NCBI RefSeq assembly: GCF_000175215.2
Contig: NC_014816.1
Coordinates: 1,237,001 to 1,301,000, forward strand
Origin: Asticcacaulis excentricus CB 48
GTDB taxonomy: Bacteria; Pseudomonadota; Alphaproteobacteria; Caulobacterales; Caulobacteraceae
Reading direction: 5' to 3'
Length of the DNA stretch: 64,000 bases
How positions within the stretch are numbered: position 1 is the stretch's first letter; each line of letters opens with the position of its first letter. This document shows, in pieces, positions 26,719-36,128 of the stretch. A program made the position numbers and the translations under genes. The notes under the pieces were generated by a model. It was not told where the DNA came from. It made no database searches and worked only from the letters and a program-made list of their open reading frames with translations.

Positions 26719-27726
26719 ATGGCGGCAAGCGTAACGCTCAATGACGTGGCCAAGGCGGCGGGGGTGTCGATAGCCTCGGCGTCGCGCGCCATCAATGGCC
26801 TCGATAACGTCACCGAAGAGGTGCGCGAGCGCGTCTTGGCGGCGGCGGGCAAACTGAAATACGTGCCGCACGGCGCGGCGCGAGCTCTGGCCATGAGCCG
26901 AACCAATACGATTGGCGTCATCCTGCCGGATATCTATGGCGAGTTCTTCTCGGAGATCATCCGCGGGATTGATGTCGGCGCGCGGGCCAGTGGTCTGCAC
27001 ATTCTGGTGTCCGGGTCGCACGGTGATGTGAAGGAGGCCGTCAAGGCGGCGCGCGCCATGGCCGGGCGCGTCGATGGCTTACTGGTCATGGCCCCGTATG
27101 CCGATGCTGATGACCTGTCGGGCAAACTCCCGTTCAACCTACCTCTGGTCATGATGGGCGGGGTGGGCGGTCAGGCCGATCTGCCGAGCCTTGTCGTTGA
27201 CAACCATTCCGGCGCGCTAGAGGCGGTGCGCCACCTGTGCGAACAGGGCTGTCGCCGAATCGCGCACATCGCCGGGCCTGAGAGTAATTTGGAAGCGCAG
27301 GACCGCCTGCGCGGCTATCTCGACGGGCTGAAAGAGGCGGGGTTGTCGCCACAGGTATTGCCGGGCGACTTCACCGATGGCGCAGGTTATGCCGCCGTCC
27401 AGACGCTTCTGGCACAGGAACAGATGCCTGACGGCCTGTTTGCCGCCAATGACATGATGGCGTTGGGGGCGACCCTGGGTCTGCGTGAGGCAGGTGTGTC
27501 GATTCCGGATGACATCGCCATCATCGGCTTTGATGACATTCCGGTGACGCGCTACGCCTCGCCGCCCATTTCGACGCTGCGCGCCGGGGTCTTCGACATC
27601 GGCCGGCGCAGTCTTGAGCTTCTTTCCGCCCTGATCGAGCGCGGTTCAGCGGAGGCCTCGGCCTCAGCCGCTAGCCTGATCGTGCGGCCTGAACTGGTGG
27701 TGCGGGCGTCGAGCCGCCGCCGTTAA
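26719..27726 (+). CDS. LacI-family transcriptional repressor
   Basis: A 335-residue LacI/GalR regulator. The N-terminal HTH and hinge helix read VTLNDVAKAAGVSIASASRAINGL, with YVPHGAARALA after it. The periplasmic-binding-protein-like core starts at NTIGVILPDIYGEFF, with effector-pocket motifs DGLLVMAPYAD and PDGLFAANDMMALGA and the family ending GFDDIPVTRYASPPIST. Three matching operators lie just upstream, so it very likely represses itself and, by context, the adjacent receptor and hydrolase genes; the inducer would be a sugar released from the imported glycan. I preferred ATG 26719 over GTG 26707, which lacks a spaced ribosome-binding site. Confidence 0.95.
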   Translation: MAASVTLNDVAKAAGVSIASASRAINGLDNVTEEVRERVLAAAGKLKYVPHGAARALAMSRTNTIGVILPDIYGEFFSEIIRGIDVGARASGLHILVSGSHGDVKEAVKAARAMAGRVDGLLVMAPYADADDLSGKLPFNLPLVMMGGVGGQADLPSLVVDNHSGALEAVRHLCEQGCRRIAHIAGPESNLEAQDRLRGYLDGLKEAGLSPQVLPGDFTDGAGYAAVQTLLAQEQMPDGLFAANDMMALGATLGLREAGVSIPDDIAIIGFDDIPVTRYASPPISTLRAGVFDIGRRSLELLSALIERGSAEASASAASLIVRPELVVRASSRRR

Positions 27727-27773
27727 AGCGTTTCTGAAAACGCTGTGAGTATCGTGTTTTATATAAATAAAAC
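27726..27773. promoter_or_regulatory. Two inverted repeats before the Oar-like receptor gene
   Basis: The first is AGCGTTT-CTGA-AAACGCT-like (27727-27743), the second GTTTTAT-ATAA-ATAAAAC (27756-27773, perfect 7-bp arms). They fill the short gap between the LacI stop and the receptor start. The first may be a hairpin or LacI-like operator; the second is A/T-rich and may contain the promoter. Confidence 0.4.
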
Positions 27774-27794
27774 AGTTCTTTGGGAGAACAGGAT

Positions 27795-30704
27795 ATGCTT
27801 TATATGTCTCGCACGCGGGGCCTGAGCCTTGGTGTTTCGGGCCTTGCCCTGGCGGCCGCCATCGTTATGGCGGCCCCGGCCTTCGCCGCGGAATCCGACG
27901 CCACTCTTCAGGGGCGCGTCTCCGCCGCCCCGGCGGGTACGGTGGTCACGGCGACCGACGCCAATACCGGGGCCAAGGCCACCGCCACGGTGCGCGCCGA
28001 TGGCCGCTATGTGATCGTTGGCCTGCGTCCGGGCACCTATACGGTTACCTTCCGCGCGCCGGACGGTACAACGCGCACCGAACAGGCCGTGCTACCCGTC
28101 GGTCAAACGATCGAAGTTGATGCGGACCTCGCCACCGCCGAAGCGCCGGTGCAGGAAGTCACCGTCGTCGCCTCGCGCCGCAACAATCCGCGTCAGTCGG
28201 AAGTCTCCACCTCCATTTCGCGCGCTCAGATCGAAAACCTGCCCCAGAACGGCCGCAACTTCCTGAACTTTGCCGCTCTCGCCCCTGGCGTCTCGGTGTC
28301 TACCGACCCTGAGCGCAAGACGTTTCAGGCGGGGGCGGTCAATGCCAATCAGGTCAACGTCTTCATCGACGGTATGAGCCAGAAGAATCAGGTGTTGCAA
28401 GGCGGCGTTACGGGTCAGGACGCCTCGCGCGGCAACCCGTTCCCGCAACTGGCTGTGCAGGAGTTCAAGGTATCGACCCAGAACTTCAAGGCGGAGTATG
28501 AGCAGGCCGGTTCGGCGATCATCACCGCCGTCACCAAGACCGGGGGCACCGAATTCCACGGGACGGTGTTTGGTACGCTTCAAACCAAGAGCATGATCGG
28601 CCAAAACTATTACGACACCGGCCCCAAGCAGGATTTCGAAAACAAGGAATACGGCTTCGACATCGGTGGCCCGGTCATCAAGAACAAGCTGCATTTCTAT
28701 ATGTCCTACGAAGGCCGCAAGGACGCGCGCCCCTCGGATTCGGTGGATATGCGCAACAATGGCAGCTTAAATACGCTTAACCCGACCCTCGTTACCGCCC
28801 TGTCGAATGCCTATAACGGCAGCTATGCCAAAAACTTTCAGCAGGATATGGTATTCGGTAAGCTGACCTGGTTTGCTGACGATAACAATACGGTTGATCT
28901 GACGGTCACCAACCGAAAGGAAGACGATGTTCGTAACTTCGGTGGCCTGACGGCGTATGAACGCGGATCGACGCTCAATCAGGAAATTAAGGCCGTTGCC
29001 GTAAAGTGGCGTCATCGCGCGGGTAATCTGCTCAATGATATGCAATTGAGTTATCAGGATGCACAATGGCGTCAGGCCCCTCTCTCAACAAACCCGGCCA
29101 TCACCCTGATTAATGGGCAAAATATCAATAACCAGCTCGCCTTCTTCGGCGGTACGCCCTATTCGCAGGTCAAGGCACAGGAAAGCCTTACCCTGCGTAA
29201 TGATCTGACCCTGACCGGCATCGAATGGTACGGTACGCACGTCATTAAGGGCGGCTTCAAGCTGGCCAACTATAAGTACACAGCTGAAGAAAATGACCGC
29301 AGCCGGAATCCGGAATATTTCTACGACGCGGCCACTTATGTTTATGGCGGCACCAATACACCTGTGGCGGTGAAGATCGCCGATGGTGACCCGCGTATCA
29401 CCTCGAACAATATGCAGTTCGGGGCCTATATTCAGGACGACTGGACCTTCGACGATCACTGGACCTTCAATCTGGGTGTGCGCTGGGACTATGAGTCCAA
29501 CATGCTCAACAACGAATACTCGACGCCGGCCGAAATAGCGACGGTCATGCGTAATACGGCGGGTTTCAACAAAGCCTTCAATCCCAATGATTATATTTCC
29601 ACGGGGTCCAATCGTAAGGGATTTAAGGGTGCACTTCAGCCACGTCTGGGCTTCGCCTATGATGTTAATGCTGACCGTGATCTGGTCATCTTTGGCGGGT
29701 ATGGCCGCTATTACGACCGAAACATCTATGACCTGGCGCAACTGGAAACGCGCCGCGCCCAGATACATGTGGCCACCATCTACTTCCCGCAGGTTGCCGG
29801 ACAGGCCAACACGGCGAACTGGAACGCTAGCTATTTCGGCAATCCAACGGCTCTGGTAGCACTTGCCAAGTCGCTGGGCCTGAAGGGCGAAGTGTTTGCC
29901 CTCAACAATGACGCCAAAGTACCATACTCGGATCAGTTCAATCTGGGCGTCCGCAAGCGCTTCGGAGAAATTTCCACCTCGGCCACGCTGTCGTACATCA
30001 AGTATCAGAACCTGTTTAACTGGGTGCTCGGCAATCGTCTACCGGACGGCAGCTGGTGCCAGTTCGGACCGCAATACGCCTGTCAGCCGTGGGGTAATGG
30101 CCTGCCGGGTTATGGGGCGCTGATCATCTCGAGCAATGAGCGTCAGGCACGTTACAAGGCGCTTTACCTCACCGCGGACAAGCCGTGGACACCCGCTTCG
30201 AAATACGGCTTCAGCACCACCCTGACCCTGACCGATGCGGAAATGACCGGCCACAATGACCCGTTCATCTTCGACTACGCGAGCCCTTCAGCCACTGGCT
30301 GGCACAAGGCGGAAGGCGTCGATAAGTGGCGCTTCGTCGGTTCGGGTATTGTGTCCGGCCCCTGGAATACCCGCGTTTCGGCCATTGTGACCCTGGCTTC
30401 AGGCACCCCGTACGGCCGCGTGCTCGATACCGCTCCGGCGCTTCAGATCCAGGAAGGGTATTTCTGGCCACGCAAGACTTTCAAACAGGTTGATCTGCGT
30501 GTGTCTAAGGACTTCAAGCTGTGGAACGGTCAGACGGTCACCGCCGATGCGCAGGTCTATAACCTGTTTGACACGTGGAACCGTGCCTATTCGCAGTGGA
30601 CCGGCGGCTATGACAACGGCACGGGTGCCAAGGAGATACCGGACCCCAATGCCCAGGTCGGTCCCTCGCGCTCCTTCCAGGTCGGCCTGACTTACAAGTG
30701 GTAA
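27795..30704 (+). CDS. Oar-like TonB-dependent receptor
   Basis: A 969-residue outer-membrane receptor. After a signal peptide (cleavage near APAFAAE) there is a carboxypeptidase-regulatory-like Ig domain (about residues 30-115, GLRPGTYTVTFRAPDG), then the plug domain (VVASRRNNPRQSEVSTSIS, NVFIDGM) and a 22-strand barrel ending in the classical YKW/aromatic terminus (SFQVGLTYKW). This is the Oar/SusC-like group that imports oligosaccharides with TonB energy. It lies directly downstream of the LacI gene and upstream of glycoside hydrolases, so it should import the glycan fragments. Start chosen at ATG 27795 behind GGGAGAAC; TTG 27780 is less likely. Confidence 0.93.
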   Translation: MLYMSRTRGLSLGVSGLALAAAIVMAAPAFAAESDATLQGRVSAAPAGTVVTATDANTGAKATATVRADGRYVIVGLRPGTYTVTFRAPDGTTRTEQAVLPVGQTIEVDADLATAEAPVQEVTVVASRRNNPRQSEVSTSISRAQIENLPQNGRNFLNFAALAPGVSVSTDPERKTFQAGAVNANQVNVFIDGMSQKNQVLQGGVTGQDASRGNPFPQLAVQEFKVSTQNFKAEYEQAGSAIITAVTKTGGTEFHGTVFGTLQTKSMIGQNYYDTGPKQDFENKEYGFDIGGPVIKNKLHFYMSYEGRKDARPSDSVDMRNNGSLNTLNPTLVTALSNAYNGSYAKNFQQDMVFGKLTWFADDNNTVDLTVTNRKEDDVRNFGGLTAYERGSTLNQEIKAVAVKWRHRAGNLLNDMQLSYQDAQWRQAPLSTNPAITLINGQNINNQLAFFGGTPYSQVKAQESLTLRNDLTLTGIEWYGTHVIKGGFKLANYKYTAEENDRSRNPEYFYDAATYVYGGTNTPVAVKIADGDPRITSNNMQFGAYIQDDWTFDDHWTFNLGVRWDYESNMLNNEYSTPAEIATVMRNTAGFNKAFNPNDYISTGSNRKGFKGALQPRLGFAYDVNADRDLVIFGGYGRYYDRNIYDLAQLETRRAQIHVATIYFPQVAGQANTANWNASYFGNPTALVALAKSLGLKGEVFALNNDAKVPYSDQFNLGVRKRFGEISTSATLSYIKYQNLFNWVLGNRLPDGSWCQFGPQYACQPWGNGLPGYGALIISSNERQARYKALYLTADKPWTPASKYGFSTTLTLTDAEMTGHNDPFIFDYASPSATGWHKAEGVDKWRFVGSGIVSGPWNTRVSAIVTLASGTPYGRVLDTAPALQIQEGYFWPRKTFKQVDLRVSKDFKLWNGQTVTADAQVYNLFDTWNRAYSQWTGGYDNGTGAKEIPDPNAQVGPSRSFQVGLTYKW

Positions 30705-30833
30705 GCCTTCTGGCGCGGTGGTTTCCGCCGCGCCGCTCCCCATGCCCGGCGGTGTCTCATCCCCTGACGCGTCGCCGGACATTTGCCCGCCAGCCTGTCT
30801 TCCTCGGCTCATGCGGCGCTGACTTGCCTTGTG

Positions 30834-30873
30834 CCGGGGGCTTCTCCTCCCGTTTGGAGCCCCCGGTTTTTTT
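30834..30873 (+). terminator. Terminator after Oar-like receptor gene
   Basis: An 8-bp GC stem CCGGGGGC/GCCCCCGG, extended by CTCC/GGAG-like pairing, followed by seven T (30867-30873). It separates receptor transcription from the hydrolase genes, which therefore need read-through or their own promoter. Confidence 0.85.
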
Positions 30874-30899
30874 GGTTTTGAGTGTCCCTGATGGACCGG

Positions 30900-30920
30900 C
30901 GGTGTCACCCGCAGACACCG
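30900..30920. promoter_or_regulatory. Inverted repeat in leader of GH144-type gene
   Basis: CGGTGTC, 7-base loop, GACACCG, 20 bases before the start codon. It may be an operator or an mRNA hairpin near the ribosome-binding site. The rest of 30705-30939 holds the terminator and no gene. Confidence 0.35.
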
Positions 30921-30939
30921 TGTCGAAGGGAGTTCTGTG

Positions 30940-32361
30940 ATGTCCGTGTCTCATACGTCCCGCCGCGCCTTTGGTCAGGGGCTTTTCGGCCTCAGCCTGT
31001 TGCCGCTGGGGGCCTGCGCGTCTCTGCAGGGTCGCTCAGGTGTACCGGGGTATGACGCGTTGCTGAGTGATCTGCACCGGCGGACGTTTCAGTTCTTCTG
31101 GGACGTGACCGATCACCGGACCGGCCTGACGCCGGATCGCTGGCCCACCCGCACCTTCTCGTCAGTGGCGGCCATCGGCTTTGCCTTCAACGCCTATATT
31201 GTCGGCGCGGAGTCCGGCTATATCCGCCGCGAACAGGCGGCCGAACGCACCTTTAACACACTGAATTTCCTGTATAACCTACCGCAGGGTGACGCTGTCT
31301 CCGGCACGGCGGGCTATCGGGGCTATTTCTATCACTTCCTGCGTTTCGATGACGGTACGCGCTATAAAACCTGCGAACTGTCCTCTATCGACACCTCGCT
31401 TTTGCTGATGGGGGCCCTGTGCGCCGGTCAGTATTTTGACCGCGATACCACAGTTGAACGCGATATTCGCCGCCTGTCCACCGCCCTTTATGAGCGCGTC
31501 GACTGGACCTTTATGATGCGACCGTCGGGGCGGCAGACCATGGGCTGGCATCCTGAGGACGGCTTCATTAAGGCCGAATGGCGCGGCTATAACGAAGGCA
31601 TGATGGTCTATCTGCTGGCTATGGCCTCGCCGACACACCCGATTGACCCAAAGGCCTATCAGGTGTGGTGTTCGACCTATGATGAGACCTTTGGCCCTAA
31701 TCACGGAGAGCCGCATCTGGGTTTCCACGCCCTGTTTGGCCATCAGTACAACCACGTCTGGATCGATTATCGCGGCATCGCCGACGCCTATATGCGTCCT
31801 AAGGGTCTGGATTATTTCGAAAATTCCCGCCGCGCCACGCTGGCGCAGCGCAACTATGCCATCCAGAACCCGATGGGGTTCAAAGACTATGGTCTGGACA
31901 TCTGGGGCTTTACGGCCTGCGACGGTCCGGCGGATGTTAAGTTGACTCTCGACGGCGTGGAGCGGCAATTCCGTAGCTATTCGGCGCGCGGGCCAGGCGA
32001 TCTACACCCGTTCGACGACGGCACGATTGCGCCGACGGCAGCACTGGGCTCGATCATGTTTACGCCGGTCGAGTCTCTGGCCGCCGCCAAGGCCATGCAG
32101 GCGCGCTACGGCACGGATATCTATGGCCAATATGGCTTTTTCGACAGTTTCAATCCAACCTTCGTCACCGACTATCCGTCGCGCGAAGGCCATCAGACCA
32201 AACGCGCCGGCTGGGTCTCCAACGACTATATCGGCATTGACCAGGGGCCGATCCTGTGCGGCATAGAGAACCTGCGCTCAGGCTTGTTCTGGCGGCTGAT
32301 GAAGGGCTGCGCGCCGCTTCAACGTGGCTTGAAGCTGGCCGGGTTTGAGGCGGTGGCCTGA
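30940..32361 (+). CDS. GH144-type glucoamylase-family lipoprotein
   Basis: A 473-residue exported protein with a Tat-like and lipobox N-terminus (SRRAFGQGLFGLSLLPLGAC). It matches the glycoamylase-like (PF10091) fold: LHRRTFQFFWDVTDHRTGLTPDR near the start, then SSIDTSLLLMGAL, MGWHPEDGFIKAEWRGYNEG, and a late NPTFV...GIDQGPILCGIENLRSGLFW region. Characterised GH144 members are endo-beta-1,2-glucanases with an (alpha/alpha)6 barrel. By family the enzyme would cut beta-1,2-glucan to sophoro-oligosaccharides at the cell surface or periplasm; the substrate is inferred, not shown. The ATG at 30940 follows GAAGGGAG by 7 bases. The next gene overlaps by one base (TGATG). Confidence 0.85.
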   Translation: MSVSHTSRRAFGQGLFGLSLLPLGACASLQGRSGVPGYDALLSDLHRRTFQFFWDVTDHRTGLTPDRWPTRTFSSVAAIGFAFNAYIVGAESGYIRREQAAERTFNTLNFLYNLPQGDAVSGTAGYRGYFYHFLRFDDGTRYKTCELSSIDTSLLLMGALCAGQYFDRDTTVERDIRRLSTALYERVDWTFMMRPSGRQTMGWHPEDGFIKAEWRGYNEGMMVYLLAMASPTHPIDPKAYQVWCSTYDETFGPNHGEPHLGFHALFGHQYNHVWIDYRGIADAYMRPKGLDYFENSRRATLAQRNYAIQNPMGFKDYGLDIWGFTACDGPADVKLTLDGVERQFRSYSARGPGDLHPFDDGTIAPTAALGSIMFTPVESLAAAKAMQARYGTDIYGQYGFFDSFNPTFVTDYPSREGHQTKRAGWVSNDYIGIDQGPILCGIENLRSGLFWRLMKGCAPLQRGLKLAGFEAVA

Positions 32362-35300
32362 TGCGCGGACACCTGTCCATCGTTGTGCTGATACTGGCCG
32401 CCGGGTTGCTGGCGACGGCTGTGGCGGCGCAAAACGCCCTTGTCACGCCAACGCCGTGGACCGCGGGGGCTTCGGAAGGCGTGACCTCAAAGGCCAGAGG
32501 CGGTGAAACAGCCCGACTAGACTACGGGTTCAAGGGCGCAGGCTATGCTTTTATCGTGCAGGATCTTGACTTTGCGGCCCCGGAAAACTTCGTCATCGAC
32601 ATCCCCGTAAAAGGCGAGGGGGCGGGCAATGATCTTCAGATCAAGTTTACCGATGCCTCCGGCGACAATGTGTGGTGGGTGACGCGCCCGGCCTTCGTGC
32701 CGACCCCACAGGGGACGGTGCTGCGCATCCGCCCGCGCCATATCGACTTCGCCTGGGGGCCGATTAAGGATCGTGCCTTCCTGGGCGGGAAACGCATAGA
32801 GGTTGTGGTCGTCAAGACGGCCAAGGGGGCTGCCTCCGGCTGGCTGGAGGTCGGGCCGATCCGCTGGCGTGCCGAGGCACCGGAACCGAAGACCGCAGCG
32901 CCTCTCAAAGCCGATGTGAAGGCCGTAGTAGATGGCGATGCCCGAACCGGTACCCCGGCAGCGTCCGTGACGCTCGACTTGTCGCGTGCGCGGGCATTTG
33001 GCGGATTGAAACTCGACTGGGGCAAGGTGCCCGCTCTTTATACGGTGGCTGTGTCCGATAACGGTCGCCGCTTCCGTGAGTTGCGCCGCGTAGCGGGTTC
33101 GGACGGAGGGACGGACTATGTGGCCTTGGGTGAGGTCGATGCGCGCTATGTCCGTGTCAACGGGCAGGGGCAGCTTAACGAGGCTGCCCTGCTGCCGCTG
33201 GAGATAGGGCTTAAGCCGAATGCTCTGCTGACTGAACTCGCGCGCACTGCGCCGCGTGGCGACTATCCGCGCGGCTTAACGGAGCAGGCTTATTGGACGG
33301 TTGTGGGCGTGGCCCAAGGCGGTCCCCGAGCCGCGCTGCTGTCCGAAGACGGGGTGGTCGAGTTGGGGCCGGAACGCCCGTCTCTGACGCCAGTGCTGAA
33401 GGTCGGCGCCAAGCGCCTGACCTGGGCGCAGGTCAGGTTGGTGCAGGGCATGGATGCCGAACGCCTGCCGCTGCCGACAGTCGAATGGCAGGGGGAGGGT
33501 GTTCAGATGCGGATCGCCCCGCTCGCCTTTGGAGAGAGCAACGCACCCTATTCGCTGGTGCGTTATGAGATGCGTTCCAACGCGGCGCAGACGGTGCGGC
33601 TGGAGCTGCACGTGCAGCCGATGCAGGTCAATCCACCCGCACAGTTCCTGACGCGGCCGGGGGGCTATGCGCCGATCCGCCGCCTCAGCCTCGAGGGCGA
33701 CACGGTCAGTGTCGATGATCAGCCGCTTTGGCTGCTGACTCGGCCCAAGGATTTTACGGCATCGGGTTTCCTCATTGGGCCACAAGGGGCCAGTGCCTCC
33801 GACACGGACGGTTTAGCCTCCGGCGTGATTGGCTACGAACTGAACCTCACCCCCGGCGAGGCGCAAAGTGTCATCGTGGCCTTTCCGTTGGGCGGGCAGA
33901 CGGTGCGCCCGACCATCGCGGGGGATGTTGCCAAGTGGGCCGAAACCCAAGCCGAAAGCGTCAGGGCCGACTGGCGGCAGCGGTTGGGGGATACCCGACT
34001 TGTCCTGCCCGCCGGTGCGCCGCCCATTGCCGACAGTGCGCGTCTGGCGCTCGCCTATCAATTGATCCTGCTCGATGGTGACTGGCTAAAGCCCGGCGCG
34101 CGATCTTACGACCGGTCGTGGATACGCGACGGGGCCATGATGTCCGAAGGCCTGCTGCGTATGGGGCTTCGTAAGGAGGCGCTGGCCTATTTCAAGGCCT
34201 ATGCCCCGATGAGCTTTGAGACGGGCAAGGTGCCGTGCTGCGTCGATGCCCGCGGCGCCGATCCGACCCCGGAAAACGACTCGAACGGGCAGCTGCCCTG
34301 GCTGGCCGGAGAACTGATCCGCTTTGGCGTTGCGCCCGCAGAGATCGCGCCCTACTGGCCGCAGGTGTCCGGTGCCATCGCCTATCAGGAAGGCCTGCGT
34401 CAGGCCAATCTGACGCCGCAAACCGAGGCGCGCTATCGCGGCCTGATGCCGCCGTCGATCAGCCATGAAGGCTATTCGGATAAGGCGGCCTATAGCTACT
34501 GGGACAATTTCTGGGCATTGAAAGGCTATCGCGGGGCCGCGGTCACGGCGCAGGCGCTGGGCAAGACGGCGGAAGCCGCGCGCCTCACCGCGCAGGGCGA
34601 GGCCTTTGCGCGAGATCTGAAAGCCTCGATTCTCGCAACGGCGGCGCACTATGGACAGGAGGTCGTGGCTGGGGCCGCTGACCGGGGCGATTTCGACCCG
34701 ACTTCAACGACCATGGGCCTGACCTCCGGCGCGCATACGGATGACATCCCTGAGGCTTTGAAGCGTCAGACGTTTGAGCGCTACTGGACGCAGACCCTGA
34801 TGCCGCGCCGCCAGACGCCCAACAGCTATACGCCTTACGAACTGCGCAATGTCGGGGCGTTTTTGCGCCTGAAACAGCCCGAACGGGCGCGTCAGGCACT
34901 CACTATGTTCTTCGCTGATCAGGCCCCTAAGGCGTGGTTCCAGTGGGGCGAAGTGGTCACCGTCCCCTATCGTCAACCGTTGTTTATTGGCGACCTGCCA
35001 CATGGCTGGGTTGAATCCGACTATCTGCGCGTGGCGCTCGACATGTTCGCCTATGAGCGGGCTGAGACGGCGCAGATGGTCCTTTTGTCCGGCTTTGACG
35101 CCAAATGGGCCGGGCTTGGTGAGACGCGGCTGGAGCGGTTGCATACGCCGTGGGGCACGCTATCGCTGACGGTCACTAAGGTGGGGTCGAGTTTGAAAAT
35201 CAATATTGACTCCGACACTGCGCCACCCGGCGGCTATGTGGTTGACGTGCCCTCCCTGATGCGTCGAGATGTCCGCGTGCGGGTGGATGGTCGGCCCATG

Positions 35301-35369
35301 GCTCTGCACAACGGCGAAGCGATTGTCAAAACGGCAAAAGCCGAGATTATTCTGGGAGATGACCTATGA
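32361..35369 (+). CDS. Multidomain exported protein, discoidin plus six-hairpin-like region
   Basis: A 1002-residue secreted protein (signal peptide to about residue 23, VAAQ). From N to C: a beta-sandwich (about 25-170), a discoidin/F5-F8-like carbohydrate-binding region (about 195-285, RYVRVNGQGQLNEA), a second beta-rich part to about 540, an all-helical (alpha/alpha)6-like region (about 555-890) and a C-terminal beta domain. The helical region contains YDRSWIRDGAMMSEGLLRMG and ENDSNGQLPWLAGE, a pattern like GH15/GH63-type inverting glycosidases. I cannot assign a CAZy family. The context (GH144-type enzyme before, esterase and GH3 after, with a 1-base overlap and a 4-base overlap) implies a role in glycan breakdown. 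Confidence 0.8.
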   Translation: MRGHLSIVVLILAAGLLATAVAAQNALVTPTPWTAGASEGVTSKARGGETARLDYGFKGAGYAFIVQDLDFAAPENFVIDIPVKGEGAGNDLQIKFTDASGDNVWWVTRPAFVPTPQGTVLRIRPRHIDFAWGPIKDRAFLGGKRIEVVVVKTAKGAASGWLEVGPIRWRAEAPEPKTAAPLKADVKAVVDGDARTGTPAASVTLDLSRARAFGGLKLDWGKVPALYTVAVSDNGRRFRELRRVAGSDGGTDYVALGEVDARYVRVNGQGQLNEAALLPLEIGLKPNALLTELARTAPRGDYPRGLTEQAYWTVVGVAQGGPRAALLSEDGVVELGPERPSLTPVLKVGAKRLTWAQVRLVQGMDAERLPLPTVEWQGEGVQMRIAPLAFGESNAPYSLVRYEMRSNAAQTVRLELHVQPMQVNPPAQFLTRPGGYAPIRRLSLEGDTVSVDDQPLWLLTRPKDFTASGFLIGPQGASASDTDGLASGVIGYELNLTPGEAQSVIVAFPLGGQTVRPTIAGDVAKWAETQAESVRADWRQRLGDTRLVLPAGAPPIADSARLALAYQLILLDGDWLKPGARSYDRSWIRDGAMMSEGLLRMGLRKEALAYFKAYAPMSFETGKVPCCVDARGADPTPENDSNGQLPWLAGELIRFGVAPAEIAPYWPQVSGAIAYQEGLRQANLTPQTEARYRGLMPPSISHEGYSDKAAYSYWDNFWALKGYRGAAVTAQALGKTAEAARLTAQGEAFARDLKASILATAAHYGQEVVAGAADRGDFDPTSTTMGLTSGAHTDDIPEALKRQTFERYWTQTLMPRRQTPNSYTPYELRNVGAFLRLKQPERARQALTMFFADQAPKAWFQWGEVVTVPYRQPLFIGDLPHGWVESDYLRVALDMFAYERAETAQMVLLSGFDAKWAGLGETRLERLHTPWGTLSLTVTKVGSSLKINIDSDTAPPGGYVVDVPSLMRRDVRVRVDGRPMALHNGEAIVKTAKAEIILGDDL

Positions 35370-36097
35370 TCTTCACACGGGTTCCCTCAAAGGCCTTGAT
35401 CGCGCTCTTTAGCCTCTTTGTTCTCACCGCCTGTGCCAGCCTGCCGTCGGCGGACCTGCCGCGCGGTGAGACACCGAAATCCCTCGCTCTCAAAGACGGC
35501 AGTACAATCGGCTATATGCAGTATTTGCCGTCGAACATCAGCGGCAAGGCCCCGGTTTTGGTCTTTCTACACGGGACGGGTGAGATCGGCACCGATGTCA
35601 AACTGACCACCGTGCACGGCCCGTGGGCCTACAGCCGCGCCAACCCTGACAAGGCACCCTTCATCATTCTGGCGCCGCAACTGAGCGAGAAGGTCGAATG
35701 GAGCCCGGCGACGCTGGACGAATGGCTAACGCAGGCCCTGAAAGGTCTGCCCGCCGACCACAGCCGTCTCTACCTGACCGGTCTGTCGCGTGGTGGGCGG
35801 GGCACCTGGAGTTGGGCCATTGCCTATCCGCGACGCTTCGCCGCCATTGCACCGGTGTCCGGAGATTCGCTGTATCGTGACGGGGCATGCGCCCTGAAAG
35901 ACGTGCCGGTATGGGCGTTCCATGGCGCAAAGGACGACATCGTCCTTTATCAACCCGAAGATCAGTTTGCCGATGCCGTGCGCGCCTGTGGCGGTGAGGT
36001 CAACTATACCCTCTATCCCGACGGCAATCACAATGCCTGGGACGCTGCCTATACCACTCCCAGCCTCTATGCGTGGCTGCTCAAACATAAACGTTGA
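35366..36097 (+). CDS. Alpha/beta-hydrolase esterase lipoprotein
   Basis: A 243-residue exported esterase with a lipobox (LFVLTAC, Cys near residue 23). The alpha/beta-hydrolase fold shows the oxyanion segment FLHGTGEIG, the nucleophile elbow GLSRGG (Ser), an acid in GAKDDIVLY and the histidine in PDGNHNAWD. It resembles dienelactone-hydrolase and feruloyl/acetyl-ester-cleaving proteins found in polysaccharide loci. In this operon it could remove acyl groups (for example succinyl or acetyl) from the glycan; that is inference. ATG overlaps the previous stop (ATGA). Confidence 0.85.
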   Translation: MIFTRVPSKALIALFSLFVLTACASLPSADLPRGETPKSLALKDGSTIGYMQYLPSNISGKAPVLVFLHGTGEIGTDVKLTTVHGPWAYSRANPDKAPFIILAPQLSEKVEWSPATLDEWLTQALKGLPADHSRLYLTGLSRGGRGTWSWAIAYPRRFAAIAPVSGDSLYRDGACALKDVPVWAFHGAKDDIVLYQPEDQFADAVRACGGEVNYTLYPDGNHNAWDAAYTTPSLYAWLLKHKR

Positions 36098-36128
36098 ATC
36101 TTTCCCCCGCAGATACCAAGGATAACCC

